DNA of 44,083 nucleotides from Acidimicrobium sp. UBA3029 (GTDB taxonomy: Bacteria; Actinomycetota; Acidimicrobiia; Acidimicrobiales; Ilumatobacteraceae), in contig DFDK01000005.1 in NCBI GenBank assembly GCA_002367695.1, forward strand, positions 21,202 through 65,284, written 5' to 3'. Numbering within the stretch: position 1 is the first letter of the stretch; each line of letters starts with the position of its first letter. Shown here in pieces: positions 1 through 8,189 of the stretch. The translations under genes were made by a program, and so were the position numbers. The notes under the pieces were generated by a model. That model ran no database searches, was not told the DNA's origin, and saw only the letters and a list, made by a program, of their open reading frames with translations.

Positions 1-606
1 ATTGAACTTTTTGGAAAAGACATTGTCGGTGTTGCCTCGCACAATCTCGCAAAGAGGGGAATGGTTCGCACGTTCCAATTAACCAAAGCGCTGTCCAAGA
101 TGTCAGTGATAGATAATTTGAAACTTGGCGCATTGCATCAAAGTGGCGAGAATTTCTTTAAGTCGCTATTTGCGCCGATCTGGTCGTCACAGGAACGAGA
201 AATTGAGTCTCGTGCTGATGAACTGTTAGATAGGTTCAATCTGTCGCATATGCGGGACGAATTTGCAGGAACGATGTCTGGTGGCCAACGAAAGCTTTTG
301 GAGATGGCCCGAGCGTTGATGACGGATCCGCAGATCTTGATGCTGGATGAGCCGATGGCTGGGGTTAATCCTGCTCTCACACAAAGTCTTCTCGGACACG
401 TTAAATCGCTCCGCGACGAAGGGCGTACAGTGATTTTTGTAGAACACAATATGGATGTGGTGCGAGACATATCGGACTGGGTTGTGGTGATGGCTGAAGG
501 TGCCATAATCGCTGAGGGCACCCCAGATCACATTCGATCGAACCAAGTAGTGATCAATGCGTACCTTGGTGTGCATCATGACAGAGAGTTGTCTCAAGAT
601 GTCTAA
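1..606 (+). CDS. livG: Branched-chain amino-acid ABC transporter ATPase LivG (5' end missing)
   Basis: ATPase subunit of a Liv-type importer, which powers uptake of branched-chain amino acids or related substrates from the cytoplasmic face. The reading frame is open from the first base of the window, so the gene begins upstream and the Walker A loop is not seen. Visible are the Q-loop region (GMVRTFQ), the ABC signature MSGGQRK, Walker B ILMLDEPMAG with the LivG-typical continuation VNP, and the H-loop VEHNMD. The end overlaps the livF start by 8 bases, so the two are co-translated. The permease genes livH/livM are presumably upstream, outside the window. The substrate cannot be read from sequence; Liv systems also move urea, amides and aromatic acids. 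Confidence 0.92.
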   Translation: MELFGKDIVGVASHNLAKRGMVRTFQLTKALSKMSVIDNLKLGALHQSGENFFKSLFAPIWSSQEREIESRADELLDRFNLSHMRDEFAGTMSGGQRKLLEMARALMTDPQILMLDEPMAGVNPALTQSLLGHVKSLRDEGRTVIFVEHNMDVVRDISDWVVVMAEGAIIAEGTPDHIRSNQVVINAYLGVHHDRELSQDV

Positions 607-1342
607 CGCACATTTGAAACCAATTGTTCAGGCCAAGAATATACAAGCTGGCTATGTGCCCGGTGTCAACATTCTTAATGGCTGCTCATTGGATTTGTAC
701 GAGAACGAAATTGTCGGGATCATTGGTCCCAATGGTGCAGGTAAGAGCACCCTCCTTAAAACTCTATTTGGTTTACTGCAGATTAGGGAAGGTTCTATTG
801 AACACAACCAGGAGTCGATAGTAGGACTGAGTGCCCACGAGCTCGTCGGTCGAGGCATTGGTTACGTCCCACAGAGAGACAATGTTTTTCGTTCGCTGAG
901 TATCGATGAAAACCTAGAAATGGGTGCCTATCTGCGGCCATCTGATTTTGAAGAGCGTAAGGCGTTTGTGGTTCAGTTGTTCCCACGCCTGGGAGAACGG
1001 CTCAAACAGCAGGCGGGTTCGTTGTCGGGTGGAGAACGGCAGATGCTTGCAATGGGTCGCGCGTTAATGATGAATCCACAGGTACTTTTGCTTGATGAAC
1101 CATCTGCTGGTTTGTCGCCAGAGTTACAAGATCAAGTGTTCGTGCGAACCATGGAGATCAATAAGACTGGCGTCGCAGTCATCATGGTTGAGCAGAATGC
1201 TCAACGTTGTCTTCAGATTTGTCACAGGGGTTACGTGCTAGACCAAGGGAAAAATGCCTATACCGACACTGGATCAAACTTACTAAAAGACCCCAAAGTT
1301 ATTGAACTTTATCTAGGGACACTCTCTAAAGATCGATCGTAA
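599..1342 (+). CDS. livF: Branched-chain amino-acid ABC transporter ATPase LivF
   Basis: Second ATPase of the Liv-type importer, pairing with LivG. The 247-residue protein has Walker A GPNGAGKS, signature LSGGERQ, Walker B VLLLDEPSAGL and the LivF-typical VEQNA in place of a histidine H-loop. The start at 599 is chosen over an in-frame ATG at 557 because it gives the normal family length and sits in an 8-base overlap with the livG stop; the 14 extra residues upstream look like read-out of livG sequence. A strong hairpin follows the stop. The binding-protein gene lies immediately beyond on the opposite strand. Confidence 0.93.
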   Translation: MSNAHLKPIVQAKNIQAGYVPGVNILNGCSLDLYENEIVGIIGPNGAGKSTLLKTLFGLLQIREGSIEHNQESIVGLSAHELVGRGIGYVPQRDNVFRSLSIDENLEMGAYLRPSDFEERKAFVVQLFPRLGERLKQQAGSLSGGERQMLAMGRALMMNPQVLLLDEPSAGLSPELQDQVFVRTMEINKTGVAVIMVEQNAQRCLQICHRGYVLDQGKNAYTDTGSNLLKDPKVIELYLGTLSKDRS

Positions 1343-1357
1343 ATAGTCTTACAAATA

Positions 1358-1393
1358 AAAAAGCCCGCCAGTCAATTGACTGGCGGGCTTTTT
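1358..1393. terminator. Bidirectional intrinsic terminator between livF and the binding-protein gene
   Basis: A perfect palindrome with a GC-rich core (GCCCGCCAGTC arm) is flanked by A-runs on the left and T-runs on the right, so each strand forms a hairpin followed by U residues. It lies in the 59-base gap between two convergent genes and should stop transcription from both sides. Confidence 0.92.
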
Positions 1394-1401
1394 CAATTTA
1401 A

Positions 1402-2670
1402 CTACTTAGCAAATATGTATTCGTTTGCGTCTGCATCCTGACCATTTGGTCCGAATGTTGCGATGCGGTAGCTAGCTTCTGCTGGCTCGCCGGCATCAGT
1501 GAAGTCATAAGGACCACCGATTCCGTCGTAGTCAATTTCAGTACCTGCCGCAATTAGTGCGAGACAATCATCAATTGTGGTGCACTTTTCGCCACCACGT
1601 GTTACATCATTGATTGCTGCACCGACGAGAGTGCCTTCTGAGCATCCGGCAACAGCTGCAGCAAGTGCCGAAATTATGACAGCGTCATAAGTCTCTGCGC
1701 CGTAGACGTATGTCTCATCTGCAACTCCACCATCTCTTAGACGGTCCGTGAAACTAGTGATAGTTGCAAGGTCGACTGAAGGCTCTGAACCGCGCATTCC
1801 TTCAAGGATTGCTGGATCGGAAACAAGCTTGTCCAAACCGCTGATGTTGCCATCCGAGCCGTACGTTGCTATGTCCGTTGGACCAGCTCCGCGAGCGTGA
1901 AGGGTGTCAATCATTGGGCCGGATTCTTCGAATCCAAGAATGATAATTGCATCTGGCATTGCTGCGACTGCTTGGTCTACTTCGGCATCAAATGTGTTTT
2001 GTGTATCTGGTGCATAAGCGACGGCTGCTACAACTGTTCCACCTGCGGCTTCAAAGTTCGCCGACACTGAGTCGAAGAGTCCTTGACCCCATGAGTCCTG
2101 ACGGTAAAGGATTGCTGCATTTGTGTGTCCTTCACGAACAACAAGATCAGCAATAACCTTTCCCTGCAGAATGTCAGACGGTGCTGTGCGGAAATACAAG
2201 TTGTTGTCATCGTAGGTTGTCAAGTCTGCTGCAGTGTTTGCAGGTGAGAACATGACGTTGCCTGAACCTGTGATTTTATCAATCACAGTTTTGGAAACCG
2301 ATGAGGATGCTGCACCGATGATTACTGATGCGCCAGCGGACAAAAGTCGATCGACTTCTGTGTTGGCAATGTCAGTTGTCAAGTCGCCAGAGTCGCCCTG
2401 CAGGAGCACTACGTCTGAGCCATTAATGCCGCCAGCGGCATTGATGTCTGCAACAGCAAGATCTGCTCCAATAACTTCTGGTGGTCCGAGAAACGCAAGG
2501 CTTCCCGTTACAGGCAGGATGGTACCAATGGTGAGTGCTTCTATGCAGTCACCTTCAGATGCAGCCGCTGTATCTTCTGTTGCGGCCTCGTCGCTGCTGC
2601 CACAGGAAACAGCAACAAAGCTGAGACCTATAACAAGAGCACCGAAGCGCTTCATGTTTGATTTCTTCAT
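1402..2670 (-). CDS. ABC transporter substrate-binding lipoprotein, LivK/Peripla_BP_6 type
   Basis: Extracytoplasmic ligand-binding protein of a Liv-type importer. The 422-residue product starts with basic residues, a hydrophobic stretch and a lipobox-like VAVSC, giving a predicted lipid-anchored Cys23, then a Ser/Glu/Ala-rich acidic linker. The body carries family I binding-protein patterns: IGTILPVTGSLAFLGPP near the N-terminus, then a Leu/Ile/Val-binding fold through to the C-terminus. It faces livGF across a shared terminator, so it is probably the receptor for that ATPase pair, though it is a separate transcription unit. Its ribosome-binding site (AGGGGGAG, about 8 bases before ATG) is strong and can pair with an upstream inverted copy. 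Confidence 0.9.
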   Translation of the reverse strand: MKKSNMKRFGALVIGLSFVAVSCGSSDEAATEDTAAASEGDCIEALTIGTILPVTGSLAFLGPPEVIGADLAVADINAAGGINGSDVVLLQGDSGDLTTDIANTEVDRLLSAGASVIIGAASSSVSKTVIDKITGSGNVMFSPANTAADLTTYDDNNLYFRTAPSDILQGKVIADLVVREGHTNAAILYRQDSWGQGLFDSVSANFEAAGGTVVAAVAYAPDTQNTFDAEVDQAVAAMPDAIIILGFEESGPMIDTLHARGAGPTDIATYGSDGNISGLDKLVSDPAILEGMRGSEPSVDLATITSFTDRLRDGGVADETYVYGAETYDAVIISALAAAVAGCSEGTLVGAAINDVTRGGEKCTTIDDCLALIAAGTEIDYDGIGGPYDFTDAGEPAEASYRIATFGPNGQDADANEYIFAK

Positions 2671-2677
2671 GTGTTTT

Positions 2678-2742
2678 TCTCCCCCTAAAAGCCGGAAGGC
2701 GGATTGCCTGCCTGGGTTAGGAAGGTCAAGCCTAGGGGGAGA
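2678..2742 (-). promoter_or_regulatory. Inverted repeat able to mask the binding-protein ribosome-binding site
   Basis: Two perfect 10-base arms, TCTCCCCCTA at 2678-2687 and TAGGGGGAGA at 2733-2742, flank 45 bases. In minus-strand RNA the 3' arm contains the Shine-Dalgarno AGGGGGAG of the binding-protein gene, so read-through RNA from the upstream sua5 gene would hide it. A weak internal promoter candidate (TTGACC at 2724-2729 read on the minus strand, 17 bases, CAATCC at 2701-2706) would give a short RNA lacking the 5' arm. The pairing is seen in sequence; the regulatory role is inferred. Confidence 0.45.
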
Positions 2743-3762
2743 TCAGGATCCTGGCAATCCTGGCAATCCTGGCAATCCTGGCAATCCTGGTAATGGTGCT
2801 GCCGCTTTCGCGAGTCGATCGTTGATTGCGGCGCCTAAGCCAATGTTTCTGGGCAGAACAGCAATAAGCGTATGTATTTGGTCGGTGTCAGCTTGACGCA
2901 GGTCGTTATAGAGCAATGAAGCGAAAAGGGGCAAATTATTGCATCTATTCAAAATTCGTGCTGGGTGTTGCTGGGGAGAGAGGGTTTCAAATAGAAGAGT
3001 TGCCGCTTCTTCATTATCGGCGAGGAGTACCTCGCATGAAGGTCGGTAGTGACTTTCCAGCATCCCTGAGGCACGAGAGATACCATTTGAGCTTCTAATT
3101 TGATAGCCCAATATATGTTCGATGTCCTCAACGGGTATTCCGCCTGGACGCAAGATTTGTGGTGGTGAGACAGAAAAATCCAAGATTGTTGACTCAACAC
3201 CAATCAAACACGACCCGTCGTCGACGATGAGATCGACGTCGCCCTGGAGGTCGTCGCAAACATGCTGTGCAGTAGTCGGGCTGACTTTACCAAAACGATT
3301 CGCTGACGGAGCCGCAATTGGCGATCCCAGATTCGTAATCAGCTGTCGAGTGAATTGATTGTCGGGTATTCGGACTGCGACAGTTTCGCGACCGCCAGTA
3401 ACGCTCACAGGTACTAGTTCGCTGCGTCGTAGCAGAAGTGTCAGTGGACCAGGCCAACATGTACGAGCAACCTTGATTGCATCATCAGAAATATCACGAG
3501 CGACGGTTACCAACTGATCGATATTTGCAATATGCACGATCAGGGGGTGATCCTGCGGTCGACCTTTGACTGTAAATATTTTGTGAATTGCGACTTCGTT
3601 ATTCATCGCTGCGCCAAGTCCGTAAACGGTCTCAGTTGGAATTGCTACAAGTCCACCATTGCCAAGAGTTTCTAACGCAATCTCCATCGTCGCCAAATCC
3701 GATGCAAAAGCAATGTTGCATGATGGGATTGATTGTTCTGCCGGTGCAACTGATTGACTCAT
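2743..3762 (-). CDS. L-threonylcarbamoyladenylate synthase, long Sua5 type
   Basis: Makes threonylcarbamoyl-AMP from threonine, bicarbonate and ATP for the t6A37 modification of ANN-decoding tRNAs. An N-terminal YrdC domain is clear (PTETVYGLGAA, KGRPQDHPLIVHI, WPGPLTLLL, SPIAAPSANRFGKVSPTTA), followed by the linker LRPGGIPVEDIE and a Sua5 C-terminal domain with SHYRP. The last residues are a tail of LPG repeats encoded by a 9-base tandem repeat, which is not a family feature. Start chosen at ATG 3762; an in-frame TTG at 3780 has an AAAGG-like site and would add six residues. It is divergent from guaB1 with under 100 bases between them. Confidence 0.92.
   Translation of the reverse strand: MSQSVAPAEQSIPSCNIAFASDLATMEIALETLGNGGLVAIPTETVYGLGAAMNNEVAIHKIFTVKGRPQDHPLIVHIANIDQLVTVARDISDDAIKVARTCWPGPLTLLLRRSELVPVSVTGGRETVAVRIPDNQFTRQLITNLGSPIAAPSANRFGKVSPTTAQHVCDDLQGDVDLIVDDGSCLIGVESTILDFSVSPPQILRPGGIPVEDIEHILGYQIRSSNGISRASGMLESHYRPSCEVLLADNEEAATLLFETLSPQQHPARILNRCNNLPLFASLLYNDLRQADTDQIHTLIAVLPRNIGLGAAINDRLAKAAAPLPGLPGLPGLPGLPGS
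2751..2795. repeat. 9-base tandem repeat encoding Leu-Pro-Gly units at the Sua5 C-terminus
   Basis: Four identical copies of CTGGCAATC run head to tail from 2751 to 2786, followed by one copy with two changes. The unit length is a multiple of three, so copy-number changes keep the sua5 frame and only lengthen or shorten the LPG tail of the protein. Confidence 0.9.
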
Positions 3763-3853
3763 ATGACTTGAACTGTACAAAGTTTGACCTTTGTGTCTGC
3801 AATATACAGTAGTATTAATTGGCTTTACAGGCCAGATTTGGAGACAGGCTTAC

Positions 3854-5290
3854 ATGCGATTTCTCAATGAAGCACCATCGTTTGATCTGACGTACAACGA
3901 TGTTTTCATGGTTCCAAGCATGTCAACCGTTCAATCGCGACAGAGTGTCGACCTTGCAACACCCGACGGTCTAGGTACGACGATTCCTGTAGTCGTTTCA
4001 AATATGACTGCGATAGCTGGCAGACGCATGGCGGAAACAGTTGCTCGACGCGGTGGGTTGGTTGTGTTGCCGCAAGATATCCCGCTTGATGTTGTGCAAA
4101 CCGTTGTCGATTTCGTGAAATCACGCCACACGGTCTTTGAAACACCGATAACTATGCCTGGCGATGGAACAGTCGGCGAAGCATTGAGCCTGATTCATAA
4201 GCGCGCCCATGGTGCAGTCATTGTTATGGATGACGACGGACGCCCAGCGGGAATATTTACAGAGCATGACGCGGCGGGTTTCGATCGATTTAGTCAATTG
4301 CACACCTCCATGAGTCGTGACTTGATCTCACTCAATGCTTCTCAATCGGCTGAAGAGATGTTCAATCAGATGACCGAATTAAGGATTACGTTTGCGCCAG
4401 TTATTGACGATTCCGGAAGACTCGTAGGATGCGTGACCCGTAAAGGAGCTTTGCGATCCACGATTTACCAACCCGCCCTCGACAAACAGGGTCGTTTGAT
4501 GATCGGAGTCGCAGTAGGTATTAACAGCGAGCCAGTAAAACGCGCCCAAGCACTTGCCACAATGGGGGTTGATGTGCTCGTTGTGGATACAGCACATGGG
4601 CATCAAGAACGGATGTTGCAAGCTGTAACGCAGGTTCGATCTGCTGTCGGAGAACTACCAGTTGTAGCAGGGAATGTCGTGACTGCATCTGGTACTCGAC
4701 AGCTCATCGAAGCAGGAGCCGACATCGTCAAAGTAGGGGTTGGACCCGGCGCAATGTGCACCACTCGTATGATGACCGGAGTTGGACGGCCACAGTTCTC
4801 TGCGGTGCTGGAATGTTCGGCAGAATCGGCCCGCCTCGGAAAACATATTTGGGCCGATGGAGGAGTGCGTTACCCACGTGATGTGGCATTGGGACTTGCA
4901 GCCGGTGCATCCAATGTGATGTTTGGTTCGTTGCTCGCAGGCACTTACGAGAGCGCTGCCGACACTCTTCGAGATTCGGATGGGCGACTCTTCAAGGAGA
5001 GTTTTGGAATGGCATCAAATAGGGCCGTTCGAAATCGCACCCGAAGTGAGACAGCATTGGATCGTGCACGTAAAGAATTGTTCGAAGAGGGCATTAGCAC
5101 TTCCCGCATGTATCTCGACCCGGAACGACCAAGCGTCGAAGACATTATTGACCAAATTGTCGCCGGCGTTCGCTCATCGTGCACATATGCGGGTGCACGT
5201 TCAATACCCGAATTCGCCGAACGCGCTGTAGTAGGTATTCAAAGCGCATCTGGTTACGAAGAAGGTCGTGCGCGGGATACCAGTTGGTGA
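3854..5290 (+). CDS. guaB1: IMPDH-family protein GuaB1 (probable GMP reductase with CBS domains)
   Basis: A TIM-barrel IMPDH/GMPR-family enzyme of 478 residues. The sequence closely follows mycobacterial GuaB1: FDLTYNDVFMVPS at the start, MAETVARRGGLVVLPQDIP, a CBS-domain pair at about residues 96-205, the phosphate/nucleotide segment VVDTAHGH, and the catalytic loop GVGPGAMCTTRM with Cys302. The mycobacterial GuaB1 has been shown to act as a GMP reductase (GMP + NADPH to IMP + NH3), so purine interconversion is the likely role; IMP dehydrogenase activity is less likely. Start at 3854 has a GGAG-like site and the family-typical MRFL N-terminus, and removes 21 unrelated residues. Its stop overlaps cmk by one base. 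Confidence 0.9.
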   Translation: MRFLNEAPSFDLTYNDVFMVPSMSTVQSRQSVDLATPDGLGTTIPVVVSNMTAIAGRRMAETVARRGGLVVLPQDIPLDVVQTVVDFVKSRHTVFETPITMPGDGTVGEALSLIHKRAHGAVIVMDDDGRPAGIFTEHDAAGFDRFSQLHTSMSRDLISLNASQSAEEMFNQMTELRITFAPVIDDSGRLVGCVTRKGALRSTIYQPALDKQGRLMIGVAVGINSEPVKRAQALATMGVDVLVVDTAHGHQERMLQAVTQVRSAVGELPVVAGNVVTASGTRQLIEAGADIVKVGVGPGAMCTTRMMTGVGRPQFSAVLECSAESARLGKHIWADGGVRYPRDVALGLAAGASNVMFGSLLAGTYESAADTLRDSDGRLFKESFGMASNRAVRNRTRSETALDRARKELFEEGISTSRMYLDPERPSVEDIIDQIVAGVRSSCTYAGARSIPEFAERAVVGIQSASGYEEGRARDTSW

Positions 5291-5934
5291 TGTCGCCAAG
5301 TGTCAACGTTGTCGCAATCGACGGACCAGCCGGAGCTGGAAAGTCAACGATCGCCCTTGAATTGGCTCGTGTTCTAAACTTGCCATATCTCGATACTGGC
5401 GCGATGTACCGCGGCATCACATGTGCAGTTTTGCGCAAAGGTATAGATCCAAGCGATGAGTCATCGGTTGCACAACTTGCGCTTTCTACAGTTCTAGACA
5501 TAAGCGACAATGGTCTTTTTGTAGATGGTTTGGATGCCACACTCGAAATTCGCGGAGAATCAGTTACTCGCGCTGTGAGCTCCGTGGCGTCCAACTCTGA
5601 AGTTCGGAGTCAGTTACGTGAACTTCAAAGGAAGTGGGTCACAGAACGTGGAGGTGGCGTGGTTGAAGGTCGTGATATTGCTACGGTCGTGTTTCCTGAT
5701 GCCAGGCTTAAGATTTATTTAACAGCTAGCCCTCTAGTTCGTGCCCAGCGGCGTGTGGCACAAATCGGTGGTGATGTAGAACAGATTGCGCAAGATATCG
5801 CTGAACGAGATCATAGAGACTCAACTCGCATAGATAGCCCCTTACGAGAATCTGAGAGTGCGTTAGTGGTTGATACAAGCAATCGAACAATTGAAGATGT
5901 AGTGAATCAGATTGTTGTGGCATTTCATGGCTGA
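5290..5934 (+). CDS. cmk: Cytidylate kinase
   Basis: Phosphorylates CMP and dCMP with ATP to give the diphosphates. The 214-residue protein has the P-loop GPAGAGKST at residues 12-20, the substrate region LDTGAMYRGIT, VEGRDIATVVFPDA and the lid segment R-AQRR plus ERDHRDSTR, all typical of Cmk. The start codon overlaps the guaB1 stop as TGATG; a longer frame beginning at 5179 would add unrelated residues. It is translationally coupled to plsC downstream by an 8-base overlap, a cmk-plsC pairing seen in many bacteria. Confidence 0.95.
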   Translation: MSPSVNVVAIDGPAGAGKSTIALELARVLNLPYLDTGAMYRGITCAVLRKGIDPSDESSVAQLALSTVLDISDNGLFVDGLDATLEIRGESVTRAVSSVASNSEVRSQLRELQRKWVTERGGGVVEGRDIATVVFPDARLKIYLTASPLVRAQRRVAQIGGDVEQIAQDIAERDHRDSTRIDSPLRESESALVVDTSNRTIEDVVNQIVVAFHG

Positions 5935-6601
5935 AGTGACGACAAAACTCGCCGGTCAATCTTTCGGAAATAGACTTTTTTATGGAACGATTCGTTTCAT
6001 TGTGATTGTGATTTGTCGTTTGTATTTGCGTCTGCGAATAATTGATGCACACAAAATTCCCAGAACAGGAACATTCATATTGGCACCTAGCCATCGTTCT
6101 ACCCTCGATATTCCAGTTGCAGCGGCAACCACCCGACGTCGTTTGATGTATATGGGGAAAGATTCGATGTGGAAATTCAAGCCGATAGGTGCGTTTCTTA
6201 CAGCACTTGGGACTTTTCCCGTAACTCGTGGTTCTGCAGATCTTGAAGCGTTGAAGCGGTGTATCGCAATACTTCATCGTGGAGATCCTCTCGTCCTGTT
6301 TCCTGAAGGTACGCGTCGTCAAGGTCGAGTTATCGAGCCGTTATTTGATGGAGCCGCATTTATTGCATACAAGACTGGTGTACCAATCATTCCTGTAGGA
6401 ATTGCTGGATCAGAAGAAATTTGGCCTCCTGGAACAAGGTTGCCTCGTCCACGCAAGTGTGTTGCCGTTGTCGGCGATCCTATTTATCCAAAGAGTTTGA
6501 ACGGCGCGCGAGCTACTCGCGAAATGATGAGTGAATTTACTCTCGAGCTACAAACTTCTTTACAAACGGTGTTCGATCAAGCTTTCCAAAAACTCGATTA
6601 G
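5927..6601 (+). CDS. plsC: 1-acyl-sn-glycerol-3-phosphate acyltransferase (PlsC family)
   Basis: Transfers an acyl group to lysophosphatidic acid or a similar acceptor in membrane lipid synthesis. Of the 224 residues, about 23-42 are hydrophobic and probably bury in or span the membrane. The acyltransferase motifs are present in order: HRSTLD (HX4D catalytic pair), the GTFPVTRGSAD block, FPEGTRR, and the proline-containing block VPIIPVGIAG. The start at ATG 5927 overlaps the end of cmk. The 3' end overlaps the convergent aminopeptidase gene by four bases, with no terminator between them. Confidence 0.93.
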   Translation: MAEVTTKLAGQSFGNRLFYGTIRFIVIVICRLYLRLRIIDAHKIPRTGTFILAPSHRSTLDIPVAAATTRRRLMYMGKDSMWKFKPIGAFLTALGTFPVTRGSADLEALKRCIAILHRGDPLVLFPEGTRRQGRVIEPLFDGAAFIAYKTGVPIIPVGIAGSEEIWPPGTRLPRPRKCVAVVGDPIYPKSLNGARATREMMSEFTLELQTSLQTVFDQAFQKLD

Positions 6602-7854
6602 CGAGCAAAATATGCGACAAGTGCATCGCGCAAATAAATAGGATCTAGAGCACCACAAATTTCGCGAGCAGAGTGCATTGACAGTTGCGGTATACCAACG
6701 TCGATTGTGTCAATTCCTAATCGCGTAGAAGTTATTGGGCCAATAGTCGTGCCGCATGCAATGTTGTTACGCGATGAGAAGTGCTGAATTGGCACTTGGG
6801 CTTTGTCGCAGGCATCTGTAAATGGAGCGATAGATGTTGAACTCGTGGCGTAGCGTTGACCAACATTGGATTTGATAACTACACCTTGATTTATGAGCGG
6901 CGAATGGTTCGAGTCATGTCGCTCGGGATAGTTGTGATGTACGGCGTGGGCATTATCGGCTGAAACACAGTGTGACTTTGCCAACGTGTTGATGAAATCC
7001 TGCCGAGAGAGTCCAGCAGTGATGCATAACCGCTCGAGTACATGTTCGAGCAATGGCCCAGCAGCGCCTGTTGCCGAGGATGATCCAACCTCTTCATGAT
7101 CGAATAATGCAGCGATACTTGGTGACGGATTATTCGTTTCTTGCAATAAAGCAGTCATCGCGGCCCAACATGAAGCCTGATTATCAATACGTGCTGACGC
7201 CAATAACGAATCATCAGCACCAATGATCGATGCCGGCTGAATATCGAATAACTGGCTAGAGCTGGCCCGAATCTGATTGTGAGTTGTCTCGCATTGTTTT
7301 GCCACCCAGTGATCAAAATCGACCCCAATATCCGATAATTGCCATAGGGCATTCAAATGTTGGTGTCGGTCAATGAAGAGGCCCTTGTCGTTTACGTCTC
7401 TGTCAAGATGAATGGCCAGCTGAGAGATGCGGGCTACCGGTTTATCGCTTGAAAAAAGTTTCGTTGAACCATCCTGTAGAACCACGTGACCCGCAATTCC
7501 TAGATCACGGTCGAGCCACGAGTTGAGAAGTGGACCACCGTAGATCTCGACACCCAATAAAGACATATTTGCATGTTGTTTATTGGGCTGGGGCTTGATG
7601 TGCAAACCCGGTGAGTCGCTATGTGCGCCAACTATGCGAAAACCGATATGCAAAGAATTCTCAGGTACTCTCCAGGCAATTATTGCCCCACCTCGACAGA
7701 TAAAGCCTTGAGTTGCAGACAACGTGTCGATTTTGGAGCAGTCAATGAAACCAGCTTCAGTCAGTCGTAGTCGCCACCAATCGACTACGTGATGTGCCGT
7801 TGGCGAGGCGTCGAGTTGTGCCAATAAGGAAGAGATAGTTGGTGATCCACTCAT
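6598..7854 (-). CDS. apeB: M18 family aminopeptidase
   Basis: A di-zinc cytosolic aminopeptidase that removes N-terminal, often acidic, residues from peptides. The 418-residue protein has the M18 metal-ligand and catalytic segments in order: VGAHSDSPGLHIKPQP, ARIDNQ, LFDHEEVGSSS, SADNAHA and the C-terminal SMHSARE. Length matches bacterial ApeB-type enzymes. It follows the small membrane-protein gene with an ATGA overlap, so the two form a two-gene unit. It may finish peptides released by the proteasome encoded later in the window; this link is inferred. Confidence 0.93.
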   Translation of the reverse strand: MSGSPTISSLLAQLDASPTAHHVVDWWRLRLTEAGFIDCSKIDTLSATQGFICRGGAIIAWRVPENSLHIGFRIVGAHSDSPGLHIKPQPNKQHANMSLLGVEIYGGPLLNSWLDRDLGIAGHVVLQDGSTKLFSSDKPVARISQLAIHLDRDVNDKGLFIDRHQHLNALWQLSDIGVDFDHWVAKQCETTHNQIRASSSQLFDIQPASIIGADDSLLASARIDNQASCWAAMTALLQETNNPSPSIAALFDHEEVGSSSATGAAGPLLEHVLERLCITAGLSRQDFINTLAKSHCVSADNAHAVHHNYPERHDSNHSPLINQGVVIKSNVGQRYATSSTSIAPFTDACDKAQVPIQHFSSRNNIACGTTIGPITSTRLGIDTIDVGIPQLSMHSAREICGALDPIYLRDALVAYFAR

Positions 7855-8150
7855 CCTTGTGATGGTAACGAGGGTAACCGAACACGAACGTTTTGACCCA
7901 ACAACTTGCAGGTCGTGGCAACTGGTTCACCGCTTTTAGCTTGGGCCGTTGCTACTTCAATGCAGGCATTGAGACTGTCTCGCTGAGTGAAGCCAACGTA
8001 TCCAACCGCGCAGCAAATACCTATTAAGAGAAGTTTGGTGACCAACGATGACGCAAACTTAAGAACAATGAGCAGAGTGAAAATAGAGGAAACTATGGCA
8101 CCGACTGAAAGATTTTTTGCCAAGTCCGCATTGAGGTCAAATAAACTCAC
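7851..8150 (-). CDS. Small membrane protein of unknown function
   Basis: A 99-residue protein that I do not recognise. It starts at GTG 8150 and overlaps the aminopeptidase start by four bases, which supports real translation. Hydrophobic segments at roughly residues 16-33 and 37-54, with little between them, predict a membrane hairpin or two helices. The C-terminal part has two cysteines and a few basic residues. The gene is divergent from the DUF3151 gene, 39 bases away. Confidence 0.65.
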   Translation of the reverse strand: MSLFDLNADLAKNLSVGAIVSSIFTLLIVLKFASSLVTKLLLIGICCAVGYVGFTQRDSLNACIEVATAQAKSGEPVATTCKLLGQNVRVRLPSLPSQG

Positions 8151-8177
8151 CGTCGTATTCTGTCATGTGTCCGACCC

Positions 8178-8183
8178 TATGCT
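8178..8183 (+). promoter_or_regulatory. Candidate -10 element for a leaderless DUF3151 mRNA
   Basis: TATGCT lies six bases before ATG 8190, the spacing expected if transcription begins at the A of the start codon. No Shine-Dalgarno sequence is present. TGTCC and GGACA half-sites at 8168-8172 and 8184-8188 flank the hexamer. No convincing -35 is seen. Confidence 0.4.
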
Positions 8184-8189
8184 GGACAT

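Noticed and set aside
61..606. livG starting at ATG 61 as a complete gene
   Set aside because: The frame is open to base 1 and encodes upstream LivG sequence, so ATG 61 is internal and the gene is cut by the window edge.
2751..2795. Short tandem repeats as a possible CRISPR or origin repeat
   Set aside because: Units are 9 bases with no spacers, in frame within a gene; no cas genes or DnaA boxes are near.
2234..2896. 220-codon plus-strand frame opposite the binding-protein gene
   Set aside because: Low-complexity shadow of the binding-protein and Sua5 genes, including the repeat read as Asn-Pro-Gly units. The minus-strand genes have clear families.
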